A program made the position numbers and the translations under genes. A DNA stretch of 64,000 bases, taken from Lewinellaceae bacterium (GTDB lineage Bacteria; Bacteroidota; Bacteroidia; Chitinophagales; Saprospiraceae). The notes under the pieces are model-generated. The model was not told the origin of the DNA. It did not search any database and saw only the letters and a list, made by a program, of their open reading frames with translations. Shown here piece by piece: positions 8,761 through 18,148 of the stretch (its first letter is position 1; every line of letters starts with the position of its first letter). Where the stretch lies: positions 1 through 64,000 of the forward strand of contig JACJYI010000004.1 of assembly GCA_020636225.1 (NCBI GenBank), written 5' to 3'.

Positions 8761-9534
8761 ATGAAAACCAAGGAAGAGATCGTCAACAACTGGCTGCCCC
8801 GCTATACCGGGATGGCCCTGGGGGATTTTGGTGAATACATCCTCCTCTGCAACTTCTCCCATTATGTCGAGCTGTTTGCCGAGTGGAACCAGGTGCCCAT
8901 CGTCGGCAAGGACCGCAGCATGATGTGCGCCACCGCCGGCGGGATCACCATCATCAACTTCGGGATGGGCTCACCGAATGCCGGGACCATCATCGACCTG
9001 CTCACCGCCATCAAGCCCAAGGCGGCCCTCTTCCTGGGCAAATGTGGCGGCCTCCGCCCCGACAAGAACCAGGTGGGCGACCTCATCCTGCCCATTGCCG
9101 CGATCCGGGGAGAGGGAACATCCAATGACTACCTGCCCCCGGAAGTACCCGCGCTCCCGGCCTTCGCCCTGCAAAAAGCCATCTCCACCACCATCCGGGA
9201 ATTCGAGAAGGACTACTGGACCGGTACCGTCTATACCACCAACAAACGGGTGTGGGAACACCGGGAAGACTTCAAGGAGTATCTGCGCAACCTCCGGGCC
9301 CTGGCCATCGACATGGAGACGGCCACCATCTTTGTGGCCGCCTTCAAAAACCAGATCCCGGCCGGTGCCTTGCTGCTGGTCAGCGACATGCCCATGATCC
9401 CCGACGGTGTCAAGACGGATGCGTCTGACAAGGTCGTCACCGAGCAATATGTCCAGACCCACCTGAAGATCGGCATCCGCTCCCTTCAGCAACTGATCAA
9501 CAAGGGGGAGACAGTGAAGCACCTGCGATTCTAG
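8761..9534 (+). CDS. amn: AMP nucleosidase
   Basis: 257 residues, the short Bacteroidota form. The sequence follows the nucleoside-phosphorylase/PNP_UDP_1 fold: INFGMGSPNAGTIIDLL near the N-terminus, LFLGKCGGLRP, and the substrate-binding AIDMETATIFVAAF with the Met-Glu pair, then LLVSDMP. It hydrolyses AMP to adenine and ribose 5-phosphate in the cytoplasm and so tunes adenylate pools. It is monocistronic with its own promoter box at 8749-8756. Confidence 0.9.
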   Translation: MKTKEEIVNNWLPRYTGMALGDFGEYILLCNFSHYVELFAEWNQVPIVGKDRSMMCATAGGITIINFGMGSPNAGTIIDLLTAIKPKAALFLGKCGGLRPDKNQVGDLILPIAAIRGEGTSNDYLPPEVPALPAFALQKAISTTIREFEKDYWTGTVYTTNKRVWEHREDFKEYLRNLRALAIDMETATIFVAAFKNQIPAGALLLVSDMPMIPDGVKTDASDKVVTEQYVQTHLKIGIRSLQQLINKGETVKHLRF

Positions 9535-9966
9535 GCAGTGAGGAGTCGGGAGGGGAAACGCCAAGACGCGAAGGCGCTAAGGAGTAGCATGTGAGGATAT
9601 CCATTGCGCGCCCAAACTGGAAAAAGGGCTATTCCGTTCTATCCCATGAACGTACCCGAAGCCAAGGCCCTTCGCCGATTACCCTACACCATTTACCTTT
9701 CTGGATAGAAGTCGACATTCCATCCTGCCTCATCTGGGCGAACAACGAATGGTTCGTTTGGGTACTCGAGGGATCGGGTTATTGAGTTATTGTGTTATTG
9801 AGTTATTTCGACGGTCAACCGGTCAACTGTATTCAGGGATAGGTCACTGCAGGGCCCTTTACCCTTTGCCTTTGACCCTTAACCAGCCAGAGTGGCGATA
9901 GCCACAGACGTACTCTGCGAAAAGCGAAGGGCCCGACCCCGAGTACTCGGGGGGGGGCGAATAGAT
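9535..9966. repeat. Intergenic region with low-copy repeat words and a small palindrome
   Basis: No convincing gene. It contains a CGCCAAGACGCGAAGGCGC word (9559-9577), a GTTATTGAGTTATT direct repeat (9777-9808), and a perfect palindrome of the CCCCGAG-CTCGGGG family at 9937-9952 just past the 3' end of the thioredoxin-like gene, where it could act as a hairpin at the transcript end. Confidence 0.5.
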
Positions 9967-10662
9967 CTACACACTCATCTCCTGCCGAACCAGCGGCATC
10001 AGCGTATTCAGGAATTCGATCTGCACCCGCTGTCCCTTGTCACGGGCGTACCAGGCATGCATGGCCTCACTGGAACGGGCCCGAAAATCAGCACGTTCTT
10101 CTTCGGGCAGGATCTGGACCGTCTGCTTCATATCCATCACCATGGCCTGGGCCTCGCTGGGCCGGGGGCCCCAGGTGCCCAGTACCTGACCGCTCTCCGC
10201 ATCCAGGACGAGGACCTTGGGAATGGCTCGGGTGCCATTGGTCAGGAACGCATCCATGATCTCCGGATGCTGGTCACGGAAGATGATGCGCAGCTCGATC
10301 CGGTCATTCGCATTCGCGATCTTGTCCAGGACGGGCAGAACCTGGGCCACATCGCCACACCAGCCTTCGACCAGGGTCAGGAGGACGACCGGTCGTCCCA
10401 CCCCGCGCAATCGCAACAGGCTGTCGTCACTCAACTGGAGGATCCTGTCCCACTTGTTCATACGCTGGATGTTCTGGCGGGTATAGGCCAGCATCTCCTC
10501 CCGGTTGTCCTCATTGGTCGTCCGGCCCTGGGCCAATAATTCGTCAGTCAGCTCACGAAATTCGGCATAGGTCAAGGCAGATGAACGAACGGACGCAGAT
10601 ATGATCTCCATGATGTCAAGCAATTGAGCCATAGAAATCAAAAGCGGAGGCAAAAGGTTCAT
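9967..10662 (-). CDS. Thioredoxin-family protein with WCGD motif
   Basis: 231 residues, predicted cytoplasmic. The thioredoxin-like part contains GWCGDVAQVLPVLDKI, where a single Cys replaces the CxxC pair, and IPKVLVLDAESG, which supplies the cis-Pro. This matches the thioredoxin_9 group of low-characterised single-Cys proteins. The start codon overlaps the stop of the upstream patatin-like gene (TGA within ATGA, 10659-10662), so the two are translationally coupled. An internal ATG at 10632 is an alternative start. Its role is unknown; pairing with a membrane lipase suggests linked lipid or redox work (inference). Confidence 0.8.
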   Translation of the reverse strand: MNLLPPLLISMAQLLDIMEIISASVRSSALTYAEFRELTDELLAQGRTTNEDNREEMLAYTRQNIQRMNKWDRILQLSDDSLLRLRGVGRPVVLLTLVEGWCGDVAQVLPVLDKIANANDRIELRIIFRDQHPEIMDAFLTNGTRAIPKVLVLDAESGQVLGTWGPRPSEAQAMVMDMKQTVQILPEEERADFRARSSEAMHAWYARDKGQRVQIEFLNTLMPLVRQEMSV

Positions 10663-12911
10663 TCAGAAGCGCCCAGCAGGCCAAGGGTCTTCTTCAAAGC
10701 CTGCTGGTTGTGGGGGAGATCCCAGGCGGCCAGGATATTCTCCCGCTCCCTGGGCGTCAGATGAAAGGACATGGAGGCCGGATCCTGATTTTCACCGGGC
10801 TGGTAGACAAACCGGACCACGTCAAACATCTCCGGCCCGAACAGGTCGGCCAGGAACCCGATCTGGGCATCCTGGTCAAAATCCTGAAGACGCAACTGCT
10901 GCCCGATCACACCGAGAGGATTGAGCAGATCACGGATCACGCCATTTCGGTCAGCCGTCTTGATCTCGGGAGTCTTCTCCCAACTGCGGACCTGGATCAG
11001 CACCACGCCGCTGGTATTCTCGCGGATCCAGTCCTGGAAGACCTCCATGAACCGGGCGACCATGGTAATGCCATAGTTGTCGCGAAATCCCGCGTCCATG
11101 ATATCCATCCCCGGCTCGCTGGGCAACCGCACCTCCGGCAGGATGTACGGGTAGGTGGCGTTCATCCGCAGTGCCGTGCTGAAGGCCAGGTGATCGGCGC
11201 GATGCTCGTGGAACATGGCCCTGAAATCGATCCCGTCGGCATTCACGATGCCGGTCATGCCCGCAGGCATGGGTGGCCGGCACAGGTAGGATACCGGCTG
11301 GGGGCTGATGATCAGACGGCGTCCGTCATTGATGATGGACGGAGCGATCAGCAGCATGGGGATGCGTGCCGCAGCCTCCGGTTCCCGGTAGTCGATGAGG
11401 TCCTTGTCCAGGACATAGCCGGTGTTCTCATGCAATTGCAATTCGAAGCTGTACCCCCGGTCCTTTCGGTAGGACAACGAATCCCGCACAAATCTCAAGC
11501 CCGGGTAGAACAGATCATTGGTGGCGATACTGAAGGCCACCGAATTGAGCAGGTCGCCAGCCATCCGCTGGTTGTAGGATGGAAGGGTATAGTCTGAGAT
11601 ATGCCCGTCCTGCTGGCGCAGCCAAAGCTCCCGTTGATAGGCCATGCCGAAGATGCCGCCGGACGCACCGGTCATCATGGCGATCTGACGCATCAGGGTA
11701 TCGGGCGATGCCTCCTCCAGACGGCTCATCACCTGCATGGTCCACACCGCCGATTTCAACCCGCCACCACTGGACACGAGCAAGACCATCTTGGGCTTCT
11801 CCCCGGGCTGTCGGGCCTTCCAGTTCTCCAGAATCTGCAGGGTCTGCTGACGGTCCAGCTCGCGCTGGCGCGCATCCATGATCGAATCCAGGAAAGCGTT
11901 GGTATAGGGTGGACGGGTGTCCGTGGTGTAATCCAGACCAAATGCCTGGTTGGTATGCCGCAAGCCCCGCTGACCAGTCACGGTATCGATCAGCACCAAC
12001 AGGAGGATGAGCATGACCAGTCGCCACCGGCCGAACCAGTAGGATACCGCTCCGACAATGGCCAGGACCATGGAGGCCATGATGTAGACGGAGGCTCCGG
12101 CCGGAATGCGAAAAACGGGCACATCCTCGAGAAGCCCCAGCATGGTCAGGGCGATCAGGCTCATCACCTGCAGGAGCAGGGTGTTGATATGGTTCTGCCG
12201 GTAGATGCCTTTCAGCAATGCCGGTTCATAATGGGACACCGAGCGGACCCGTCGCATCCGCAACCGCTCGCTCAGATAGAGCTCCACACCCCAATTGGCC
12301 CCCAGGCGGTCTGACAGCAGCGGGCGCTGGACACGAGCAGCCGGACGGGGGCCTTCGAGCAGATGGGCCGGAATCTCTCCCGGCTTCATCTGGCCGATAT
12401 CCTTGTTGGTCAGCAGCAGATAGGAACCGATCAGCAGGATCAAACCGATCATCCCGAAAATGAAGTAGACCAGGTTGCCCGTGATCTGGTTGCCCGACAG
12501 ACCCATTTCCTGCGATTGCATCATAGCGGATGCCCAGAGGAACAGGACCAGATAGATACCCGGTATGATGCTGTTATTCAGGACAAACTTGGTAAAGGGC
12601 CGCGAGAGGGCGGCCAGGAAGGGAAATCGCGACGCATGGAGCAGATAGGTCACCAGGTTCCAGGTCATCACCATGGCCCCGAAGGCCGTACCCAGCAATG
12701 CGTAACTGAGGTTGCTGGTCCGGTCCAGGTATTCCGGCAACAGCATCAGGTACTTGATCCCGAACAGCTTCAGGACGTTCCCGGTCATCAGTAACCAGAG
12801 AAAGACCCAGATGATCAGCAGAAGCACATGCTCCTGGAAATGCAGGAGGAACAACCGGATGGGGAAGGAGTGCCGAAAATTATAAAACCACGTCCTCATC
12901 GGCTGCATCAT
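10659..12911 (-). CDS. Membrane-anchored patatin-like phospholipase
   Basis: 750 residues. The first 320 residues carry about six to seven membrane segments in several clusters; the C-terminal half is a patatin domain with all three signatures: oxyanion loop SSGGGLKSA (about residue 380), nucleophile elbow GASGG (about 415), and the catalytic DAGFRDNYG (about 605). The protein is thus a lipid acyl hydrolase tethered to the inner membrane, a larger architecture than ordinary soluble patatins. Its 5' end overlaps the CorC-like gene by about 30 bases and its 3' end overlaps the thioredoxin-like gene by four, making a three-gene operon corC-patatin-thioredoxin. The substrate is unknown. Confidence 0.85.
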   Translation of the reverse strand: MMQPMRTWFYNFRHSFPIRLFLLHFQEHVLLLIIWVFLWLLMTGNVLKLFGIKYLMLLPEYLDRTSNLSYALLGTAFGAMVMTWNLVTYLLHASRFPFLAALSRPFTKFVLNNSIIPGIYLVLFLWASAMMQSQEMGLSGNQITGNLVYFIFGMIGLILLIGSYLLLTNKDIGQMKPGEIPAHLLEGPRPAARVQRPLLSDRLGANWGVELYLSERLRMRRVRSVSHYEPALLKGIYRQNHINTLLLQVMSLIALTMLGLLEDVPVFRIPAGASVYIMASMVLAIVGAVSYWFGRWRLVMLILLLVLIDTVTGQRGLRHTNQAFGLDYTTDTRPPYTNAFLDSIMDARQRELDRQQTLQILENWKARQPGEKPKMVLLVSSGGGLKSAVWTMQVMSRLEEASPDTLMRQIAMMTGASGGIFGMAYQRELWLRQQDGHISDYTLPSYNQRMAGDLLNSVAFSIATNDLFYPGLRFVRDSLSYRKDRGYSFELQLHENTGYVLDKDLIDYREPEAAARIPMLLIAPSIINDGRRLIISPQPVSYLCRPPMPAGMTGIVNADGIDFRAMFHEHRADHLAFSTALRMNATYPYILPEVRLPSEPGMDIMDAGFRDNYGITMVARFMEVFQDWIRENTSGVVLIQVRSWEKTPEIKTADRNGVIRDLLNPLGVIGQQLRLQDFDQDAQIGFLADLFGPEMFDVVRFVYQPGENQDPASMSFHLTPRERENILAAWDLPHNQQALKKTLGLLGASE

Positions 12912-14142
12912 ACCGGATGACCCGTACGGTTTCGATCTTTTTATCGGAGACCACCTCCAGGATGAACTTGTACCCGTCCAGGATCAATTCATCCCCTTCC
13001 TCGGGGATGCTGGTCGTGGTCATGACCAGATAGCCCGACAGGGTGTGGTATTCCCCCTTGGGGAACTGGAGGTAAGGATATTTTTCGTTGAGATAATCGA
13101 TCTCCAGGCGACCGGAAAAGCGATATTCATCGCGAGAGACCTGTTCCTCGACATATTCCTCTTCATCATGCTCATCCTCGATCTCGCCAAAGATCTCCTC
13201 CAGGATGTCCTCCATGGTGATGATGCCGGCAGTGCCTCCGTATTCATCCACGACGCAGGCGATACTGGTATTCTCCTTGATCAGCAGGTTGAGCAGGTCC
13301 TGCACTTTCATCGACTCCGGAACGAAGGGGATCTGAAAGATCATTTTCCGGATGGGCCCCTTGCTGGTCAGCATCTGCTGGTGATGCACATACCCCAGCA
13401 CGTTGTCGATATCCCCGTCCACTACCAGGAGGCGGGACAACTTGGTCTCCATGAACAGGTTCTTCAGTTCCTCCAGGTTGTCGGAGACATCCACCGATTC
13501 GATCTCGGTGCGGGGCACCATGCAGTCCTTGACCCGCACCTGCTTGAGATGCAGGGCCTTGCCGAACAGGTCGGTGTCAATGCGGGTCTCCGAATAGGTC
13601 TGGGAGTCGCGGATGTACGATTCCAGCTCCAACCGGCTGAAGGCAGCATCCTCCACCTCAGGAGGCCGCTTCATCACCAAGCGCAGCATCAGGTGGGACA
13701 ACCCGGTCATCATCGACGCCGGCACTGCCAGCAGGATATTCATGAACTGGATGGGAAAGGCCAGGTTGTAGATGGCTTTCTCGGCATAGTTGCGAAACAG
13801 GACCTTGGGCAGGAACTCACCGAACACAAGGACGATCAGCGTACCGATCACCGTGATCACCAGCGACAACCACAGTTCACTGGGAATGAATGACGACAGG
13901 ATGGGATTCAGCAGACTGGCCAGCAGCATGGTGAAGATGACCAGGACGATATTGTTCCCGACCAGCATCGCGCCCAGGAACCGGGAAGGGTTGGCATAGA
14001 ACCGGGTGATCAAGGCACCCCGGCGACCGCCCTGTTGCTTCTTGAGCTCCACCCGCAGCTTGTTGGCTGACACATAGGCAATTTCCACCCCGGAGAACAG
14101 GGCGGAAAACAGGAGGGCCAGGAGCAGGAGCATCCACATCAT
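12880..14142 (-). CDS. Hemolysin/CorC-CNNM family membrane protein with CBS pair (GldE-like)
   Basis: 420 residues. An N-terminal CNNM transmembrane domain (MMWMLLLLALLFSALFSGVE, then GNNIVLVIF and FGEFLPK), a CBS pair (KDCMVPRTEIESVDVSD through CVVDEYGGTAGIITMEDILEEIFGEIEDE), and a C-terminal CorC_HlyC domain. Proteins of this build are linked to Mg/Co export; in gliding Bacteroidota the relative GldE is tied to T9SS/gliding. An in-frame ATG at 14223 exists, but a TATCTTTG box at 14147-14154 lies four bases before the ATG at 14142, which fixes the start. It leads the patatin and thioredoxin genes. Confidence 0.88.
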   Translation of the reverse strand: MMWMLLLLALLFSALFSGVEIAYVSANKLRVELKKQQGGRRGALITRFYANPSRFLGAMLVGNNIVLVIFTMLLASLLNPILSSFIPSELWLSLVITVIGTLIVLVFGEFLPKVLFRNYAEKAIYNLAFPIQFMNILLAVPASMMTGLSHLMLRLVMKRPPEVEDAAFSRLELESYIRDSQTYSETRIDTDLFGKALHLKQVRVKDCMVPRTEIESVDVSDNLEELKNLFMETKLSRLLVVDGDIDNVLGYVHHQQMLTSKGPIRKMIFQIPFVPESMKVQDLLNLLIKENTSIACVVDEYGGTAGIITMEDILEEIFGEIEDEHDEEEYVEEQVSRDEYRFSGRLEIDYLNEKYPYLQFPKGEYHTLSGYLVMTTTSIPEEGDELILDGYKFILEVVSDKKIETVRVIRYDAADEDVVL

Positions 14143-14146
14143 TTCC

Positions 14147-14154
14147 CAAAGATA
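14147..14154 (-). promoter_or_regulatory. -7 box of the CorC-like operon
   Basis: TATCTTTG on the minus strand, exact consensus, four bases before the ATG. It is part of a divergent pair with 14237-14244. Confidence 0.6.
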
Positions 14155-14236
14155 GCCAAGTCCGGATGAGGAAGCGAACCCTGCCGCGACAGATTCTGTT
14201 CCAACCCGGTGAACCATGCGCAAGTTGCACAGTTCC

Positions 14237-14244
14237 TACCTTTG
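14237..14244 (+). promoter_or_regulatory. -7 box of the thioredoxin-like/DUF429 pair
   Basis: TACCTTTG, exact consensus, 14 bases before the ATG at 14259. It rules out the longer in-frame start at 14166. Confidence 0.6.
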
Positions 14245-14258
14245 TCAAAACCACCACC

Positions 14259-14816
14259 ATGGCGCTCAAAGAATCCAATATGCTCCCCCTGGGCACCACT
14301 GCCCCGGACTTCACCCTGCCCGATACGGTCTCCGGCGACCTGGTCCATGCGCATGATGTCATCCAGGGTCGGATCAGTGTGATCATGTTCATCTGCAATC
14401 ATTGCCCCTATGTGATCCATGTCAATCCGGAGATCACCCGCCTCGCCAAGACATACCAAGAGAAGGGTGTTGTCTTTCTGGCGATCAGTTCGAATGACGT
14501 CGTCAACTATCCACAAGATGGCCCCGACCTGATGGCGGAACTGGCCCGGCAGGAAGGGTACACCTTTCCCTATCTCTACGATGAAAGCCAGGAGGTGGCC
14601 CGGGCCTATGATGCCGCTTGCACCCCGGATTTCTATGTGTTCGACCGGGACATGACCCTGGCCTATCGGGGTCGGCTGGATGCCTCACGCCCCCAGAATG
14701 ACCAGCCGCTGACCGGAGCCGACCTGCGGGCAGCCCTCGATGCCCTGTTGGCCGGACAACCGGTCACTGACCGGCAGTATCCCAGCGCCGGTTGCAATAT
14801 CAAATGGAAAGCCTGA
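14259..14816 (+). CDS. Thioredoxin-like (AhpC/TSA-Redoxin) protein with CNHCPY motif
   Basis: 185 residues. The motif CNHCPYV takes the place of the usual CxxC active site, followed by PEITRLAKTYQEKGVVFLAISSND and, near the C-terminus, CTPDFYVFDRD with the cis-Pro. This is the widespread cytoplasmic thioredoxin family of Bacteroidota whose partner is not known. It overlaps the start of the DUF429 gene by 13 bases, so the two form a small operon. Confidence 0.87.
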   Translation: MALKESNMLPLGTTAPDFTLPDTVSGDLVHAHDVIQGRISVIMFICNHCPYVIHVNPEITRLAKTYQEKGVVFLAISSNDVVNYPQDGPDLMAELARQEGYTFPYLYDESQEVARAYDAACTPDFYVFDRDMTLAYRGRLDASRPQNDQPLTGADLRAALDALLAGQPVTDRQYPSAGCNIKWKA

Positions 14817-15373
14817 GGCCCATTGCCGGGATCGACTACGGCGCCCGACTGTCCGGCACCACCGTCCTGGCCTTGTTGCATGAGGAGGAGATCCGCCTCT
14901 TTCCCGTGGCGAAGGGACAGGATGCGGATGGTGAGTTGATCCGGCTGATCGACCATTGGCAACCGGAATTCCTGGCCATTGATGCACCGCTTTCCGTTCC
15001 CTCCGGGATCCGGGGTACGGGTGCCGAGTTCCATCTTCGCCGGGCCGACCGGATGTGCGGGGCCATGTCGCCCATGTTCCTCGGCGGACTGACCGCCCGC
15101 GCCATGGCCCTGCGTTACCACTACCGGGGTAGCCCGATCACCTGGATGGAGACCTATCCTTCCTGGATGGCCAAGGCGAGATTTGCCCTGGACCGCAAGG
15201 TCCATCACCTGCTCCTGGAGGAGCTCCAGGCGATATGGCCCCAGGTGAACATTCCCGTACCAGCGAATCAGCACCAACTGGATGCCCTGCTCGCCCTGGC
15301 AGCAGCGGAGTATCGTCGCCGGCATGTCAGCTGGCATTACGGAGATCCTTCCGATGGGGTGATCGTGATCTGA
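14804..15373 (+). CDS. DUF429 family protein (RNase H-like fold predicted)
   Basis: 189 residues from the ATG at 14804 (an earlier ATG at 14792 is possible). The family pattern is visible: AGIDYGARLSGTTV with an N-terminal Asp, FLAIDAPLSVP, ETYPSWM and a closing DQLDALLAL-like HQLDALLALAAAEY. DUF429 is predicted to be a nuclease of RNase H fold; no substrate is established. It starts inside the preceding thioredoxin-like gene. Confidence 0.82.
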   Translation: MESLRPIAGIDYGARLSGTTVLALLHEEEIRLFPVAKGQDADGELIRLIDHWQPEFLAIDAPLSVPSGIRGTGAEFHLRRADRMCGAMSPMFLGGLTARAMALRYHYRGSPITWMETYPSWMAKARFALDRKVHHLLLEELQAIWPQVNIPVPANQHQLDALLALAAAEYRRRHVSWHYGDPSDGVIVI

Positions 15374-15374
15374 C

Positions 15375-17798
15375 TCAGAAGTCGTCACCTCCCTGCATCC
15401 CGCCGCCATCGGACCCGGTCCTGGAAGAACGATCCTGTTGATTGATGCGGTAGGAAAAGGTCAGGTTGACCGAGCCCCGGCGCCACTGGAAGTCACCGGA
15501 GGTAAAGAAGTCTTCCCCCCGATTCTCATAGATCCTCCGGCGGGTATTGAATACATCCCGGCCGCTGAGGGTCAGGGTCGCCTGGTCGTTCAGGATATCC
15601 ATGCTGGCGCCGATATCCAGGTGCTGCATGGCCAGGTCTTTCCCCTGGGTGGTGAGGCGGGGAGCGCGATAGTTGTAATTGAGCTGCAGATCCAGTTTCT
15701 TCCACAAGGTCAGCCGGCTGCTCAGGCGTCCGAACCAGGTATAGTTATCGGCCTGAAAAGAAGACCCCAGGTTCTGGCCATCGGTAATGGATCGAAAGAA
15801 GTTCACATTGCCGTTGAGGCGCCAGACCTTGAACGGTTCATAGGCGAAGGTGATCTCCAGACCAAAATCCTCCTGGGTCAGGAGGTTCTCCGGCCGGATA
15901 TAGCTGATGCCATTTTCGTCCACAGTCCGAATGCGATCGATGACCTGGTCGGTCTGGCGATAGAAGATGACCGGTGAAACGCTACCCCGGGAAAAGGTTT
16001 TCAGATATCCCAGTTCATAGGCATTGGTCAATTCAGGGTCCAGGTCGGGATTCCCGGTCCAGATGTTCCGGATATCGCTGAAGGTCAGGAAGGGATTCAA
16101 TTCCCGGAACCGGGGGCGATTGATCCGCCGGCTGTAGCTGAGTTGCAGGCTGTGGGCATTGGGGAACTGGTAGGACAGATGGGCACTGGGAAAGAACTGC
16201 CCATAGGAGCGCGGATTGGTCTCGCCGGTCTCCACCAGCTCGGTACGGATATCGGTATACTCATACCGCAATCCTCCCTGGAAGGATATCTTGTCCCACT
16301 GCTCACCCCAGATGGCATAGGCGGCATAGATATCCTCGTCATAGCGGAACTGATTGTTGAACCCCTCCCTGGGCACCCAGGTATCCAGGATGAAATCCTC
16401 CACGATGAAGTCATTGTCGATATCCCGCAATCCGGCCCGCAGTCCGGCTTCCAACTTGCCGGTGGCCGAATACGGAAAGATATAGTCCGACTGCAGGATG
16501 AGGTTGCGCTCTGCCTCCAGATTGTCGGATCGTTGCTGGAAGTTGTCCTGTCCATTCGGTGATCCATCCGCCAGGAAGTAGCGCTCCAGAAAATCGGATC
16601 GCTCGTGTTCGGAGTTGTCCTGATACCGCACATCGGCGGTCCATACATGTTCATCCGAACCGAAGGTCCGTTTCCAGTTGAGGGCATATTCCAGGGTCGG
16701 CTCCAATTCATCTTCCTGGTCGGTCCGCAGGGTGACCAGGTCAGGAGTGACCAGGGTGTTGATATAATCCCGATACCGGAGGGTGGTCAGGTTGTCATCC
16801 AGGCTGTACCGATAATTGAAGGATGTGGTCAGCGTGCTGCTCGGGTCGACAAACCAGTCGAGCCCAAACCGCATGGAATGCGACAGGCTGGTCCGTTCCT
16901 GGTCCCGCGTCAGTTGGTTGATGAAGGTGGTATCGTTCCGATAGAATTCCTGGTACTGGCTGCCTCCTCCAGGACTGAGGCGATATCGCACCCCATAGTT
17001 GCCGAAGAGGTTGATGGCGCTGTGACGATAGTTCACATTCGCGGCCAGTCCCAGTTCGTCCGGATAGCCGACGGTCGTCTCGACACTGCCATTCCAGCCA
17101 TTCTGCCGTTCCTTTTTCAGGACGATGTTGATGATACCCGCCATCCCCTCGGCTTCATAGCGGGCGGAGGGATTGGTCACCACCTCGATCCGGTCGATGA
17201 GATTGGAGGGCAGGGACCGCAGTCCGTCACTGTCGCCAACGCCGACCAGTCCGGAAGGCCGCCCGTCCACCAGGATCCGCACGCCCGAGCTGCCGCGTAG
17301 GCTGACATTCCCGTCCACATCCACGGTCACGGAGGGCACGTTGTCCAGGATATCGGCAGCTGTACTTCCCGAATTGGCAATATCCTTCCCGACATTGTAG
17401 ATCTTCTTGTCCAGGCTGAGTTGCATCTGGCTGCGCTCGGCGCTGACCTCGACCTCACGGAGCAGGGCCGCCTCGGGAAAGACGAACAGATCGTCCATTC
17501 GGATCACCCTGACATCCGCCGGATCGATCACGGTTGACCAGGCAGGCTGGTACCCGATGAAATCGACACGGAGCAGGACCTTGCCGGGAGAAAGCGCCAG
17601 GTCGTAGCGTCCTTCCGGATCGGTGATCCCTCCGGTGACCAGGACTGAATCACCGGCCTGCAGGACGGACACGGCAGCGAACTCCAGCGGGATCCGGCTG
17701 TCACCATCCAGCACCCTTCCGGTCAGCCGGACCTGCTGGCCCTGGAGGATGGAGCACCCCAAGAATGCGAGCAACAGGAAGAGAAGTCGAGCGGTCAT
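15375..17798 (-). CDS. TonB-dependent-receptor-like outer-membrane beta-barrel protein with carboxypeptidase-regulatory-like N-domain
   Basis: 807 residues from the ATG at 17798. A signal peptide (MTARLLFLLLAFLGCSILQG), a CarboxypepD_reg domain (about 24-105: VRLTGRVLDGDSRIPLEFAAV), a plug (about 140-235: ADILDNVPSVTVDVDGNVSL, IEVVTNPSARYEAEGMAGII) and a large barrel of the OMP_b-brl_3 group ending in a beta-strand-like NLTFSYRINQ. A basic, Gly-rich tail follows. The substrate is unknown and no SusD-like partner is present. The stop is one base from that of DUF429 on the other strand. The frame is open further upstream, but no signal peptide would result. Confidence 0.9.
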   Translation of the reverse strand: MTARLLFLLLAFLGCSILQGQQVRLTGRVLDGDSRIPLEFAAVSVLQAGDSVLVTGGITDPEGRYDLALSPGKVLLRVDFIGYQPAWSTVIDPADVRVIRMDDLFVFPEAALLREVEVSAERSQMQLSLDKKIYNVGKDIANSGSTAADILDNVPSVTVDVDGNVSLRGSSGVRILVDGRPSGLVGVGDSDGLRSLPSNLIDRIEVVTNPSARYEAEGMAGIINIVLKKERQNGWNGSVETTVGYPDELGLAANVNYRHSAINLFGNYGVRYRLSPGGGSQYQEFYRNDTTFINQLTRDQERTSLSHSMRFGLDWFVDPSSTLTTSFNYRYSLDDNLTTLRYRDYINTLVTPDLVTLRTDQEDELEPTLEYALNWKRTFGSDEHVWTADVRYQDNSEHERSDFLERYFLADGSPNGQDNFQQRSDNLEAERNLILQSDYIFPYSATGKLEAGLRAGLRDIDNDFIVEDFILDTWVPREGFNNQFRYDEDIYAAYAIWGEQWDKISFQGGLRYEYTDIRTELVETGETNPRSYGQFFPSAHLSYQFPNAHSLQLSYSRRINRPRFRELNPFLTFSDIRNIWTGNPDLDPELTNAYELGYLKTFSRGSVSPVIFYRQTDQVIDRIRTVDENGISYIRPENLLTQEDFGLEITFAYEPFKVWRLNGNVNFFRSITDGQNLGSSFQADNYTWFGRLSSRLTLWKKLDLQLNYNYRAPRLTTQGKDLAMQHLDIGASMDILNDQATLTLSGRDVFNTRRRIYENRGEDFFTSGDFQWRRGSVNLTFSYRINQQDRSSRTGSDGGGMQGGDDF

Positions 17799-17925
17799 AC
17801 AGCATGAAATTCGCCAGGATGAATGGGAATCCGGAAAGAATCTGGAAAAATCGGGCCAGAGAGGAATGGATCGGATCATCGTGTCACAGCTATGAACCAG
17901 ATTACGCACCGGATGTTCAACTCGG

Positions 17926-18111
17926 ATGGGAAAAACACCGATCCCCAGCAAGACCTGCGTCGTTTGCCAACGACCATTTTCCTGGCGGAAGAAGTGGGCC
18001 AGGGTGTGGACGGAAGTCCGGTATTGCAGCAACGCCTGCCGCCGAACGCGATCGAACCGCTCCATCCATGCGGGTCAACCTTCAACAGGTCCGGCCCATC
18101 CAGGGGACTGA
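17926..18111 (+). CDS. Small DUF2256 zinc-finger-like protein
   Basis: 61 residues. It matches the DUF2256 pattern closely: a Lys-rich start, [18 protein letters not shown], then [10 protein letters not shown], giving two Cys pairs likely to bind zinc. In other bacteria DUF2256 genes often sit beside cryptochrome/photolyase genes; none is nearby here, though recX (recombination/repair) begins 37 bases downstream. The function is unknown. The tail after about residue 45 is low in similarity to the family and may be lineage-specific. Confidence 0.75.
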   Translation: MGKTPIPSKTCVVCQRPFSWRKKWARVWTEVRYCSNACRRTRSNRSIHAGQPSTGPAHPGD

Positions 18112-18136
18112 ACGATCCAGAACCTTCCGCAACCCC

Positions 18137-18144
18137 TACCTTTG
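18137..18144 (+). promoter_or_regulatory. -7 box of recX
   Basis: TACCTTTG, exact consensus, four bases before the ATG at 18149. Confidence 0.6.
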
Positions 18145-18148
18145 ACGC

